Source: an uncultured Pelagibacteraceae bacterium (lineage in GTDB: Bacteria > Pseudomonadota > Alphaproteobacteria > Pelagibacterales > Pelagibacteraceae). Taken from it: a DNA stretch of 64,000 nt. Below, one piece after another: positions 63,685 to 64,000 of the stretch. Within the stretch, counting starts at the first letter, position 1; the number at the start of each line of letters is the position of its first letter. The notes below the pieces were generated by a model. That model was not told the origin of the DNA. It did not search any database and saw only the letters and a program-made list of their open reading frames with translations. The stretch covers positions 62,001 to 126,000 of the forward strand of contig CACCRN010000001.1 of the NCBI GenBank assembly GCA_902548405.1, in the 5' to 3' direction. The position numbers and the translations under genes are program-made.

Positions 63685-64000
63685 TTGAAAAAAAATAAAA
63701 TATCAAAAAATTGGGTAAATAAACAGCGTAGAGATATTTACGTAAGACAATCAAAAGTAGACGGATTTAGAGCCAGATCTGCATATAAACTTATTGAAAT
63801 AAATGAAAAATTTAAAATATTTAAGGGTGGATTAACAGTCATTGATATTGGTGCAGCTCCCGGTAGTTGGTCACAATATGTTGAAAAGATATCTAAAAAC
63901 GGAAAATTAATTTCGATTGATTTAAAAAAAATGGAACCAATTGGAAATAGTCTTCAAATTCAAGGAGACTTTACAGAAGAAAGTGTTCGGCAAGAAATAA
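63685..64000 (+). CDS. rlmE: RlmE (FtsJ), 23S rRNA 2'-O-methyltransferase, partial
   Basis: The frame runs off the window edge after 105 codons. It reads from a TTG at 63685 and shows the RlmE N-terminus (WVNKQRRDIYVRQSKVDG, FRARSAYKLIEI) followed by the SAM-binding motif VIDIGAAPGSWSQY. RlmE methylates U2552 of 23S rRNA at the ribose. No ATG occurs before the conserved region, so a TTG start is likely, as for ftsL and ddl in this window. Confidence 0.93.
   Translation, partial: MKKNKISKNWVNKQRRDIYVRQSKVDGFRARSAYKLIEINEKFKIFKGGLTVIDIGAAPGSWSQYVEKISKNGKLISIDLKKMEPIGNSLQIQGDFTEESVRQEI

Noticed and set aside
1-64000. CRISPR arrays, insertion sequences or prophage.
   Set aside because: No regularly spaced repeats, transposase, integrase or phage structural genes were found; the only large duplication is the DUF1800-DUF1501 pair.

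Overview
The window is a gene-dense, very AT-rich (roughly 30% G+C by eye) alphaproteobacterial chromosome segment. A proteorhodopsin, minimal spacers, stop/start overlaps at most gene joins, AAA/AAT-rich codon use and the gene families present all point to the SAR11 clade (Candidatus Pelagibacter or a close relative). This assignment is inference; no rRNA gene is present to confirm it. No prophage, insertion sequence or CRISPR array was seen, and no gene-free stretch exceeds about 215 bp.

Layout. (1) 9-17911 is a complete division and cell wall (dcw) cluster on the + strand: mraZ, ftsZ, rsmH, ftsL, ftsI, a fused murE-murF, mraY, murD, ftsW, murG, murC, murB, ddl, ftsQ, a short ftsA-like gene and lpxC. 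It continues into bamD and ligA. ftsZ sits second rather than last, and the gene in the ftsA slot keeps only parts of FtsA. (2) 20822-34321 holds housekeeping genes on both strands: pepP-like, uvrD, an AsmA-like gene, fumC, a MazG-like gene, nadC, nadA, tRNA-Leu(GAG), ygfZ, a dihydroorotase, an SMR transporter and prpE. (3) 34534-38431 is proteorhodopsin with its own terminator, followed by a membrane di-iron desaturase-like enzyme, a [2Fe-2S] ferredoxin, a flavin ferredoxin reductase and a GST. (4) 38437-39165 (-) is dksA with two tiny, overlapping membrane-protein ORFs behind it. (5) 39244-46586 is a tight operon of GT39-like and GT2 glycosyltransferases and a tandemly duplicated DUF1800-DUF1501 gene pair. 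(6) 46616-51050 is an EamA transporter, guaC and two exported proteins (alpha/beta-hydrolase-like and polysaccharide-lyase-like). (7) 51051-57143 contains umuDC with an SOS box touching the umuD start, a VOC/GFA/glycerate kinase/TolC run, and recA with a second SOS box. (8) 57239-64000 is alaS, icd, psd, pssA, a GT9 glycosyltransferase and the start of rlmE.

How the genes work together. The dcw block makes meso-DAP peptidoglycan precursors from UDP-MurNAc to lipid II (MurC, D, EF, MraY, MurG, with MurB and Ddl) and the divisome that uses them (FtsZ, Q, L, W, I). LpxC and BamD add outer-membrane assembly. Proteorhodopsin supplies a light-driven proton gradient, and the neighbouring desaturase, ferredoxin and reductase look like a complete electron-transfer oxygenase system. 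recA and umuDC share GAAC-N7-G(A/T)AC boxes, so an SOS response probably operates. psd and pssA make phosphatidylethanolamine.

The least explained parts are the reduced FtsA with the displaced ftsZ, the duplicated DUF1800-DUF1501 operon with its glycosyltransferases, the dksA-linked micro-ORFs, and the exported hydrolase/lyase pair. All observations come from reading the sequence; no database search or alignment software was available.
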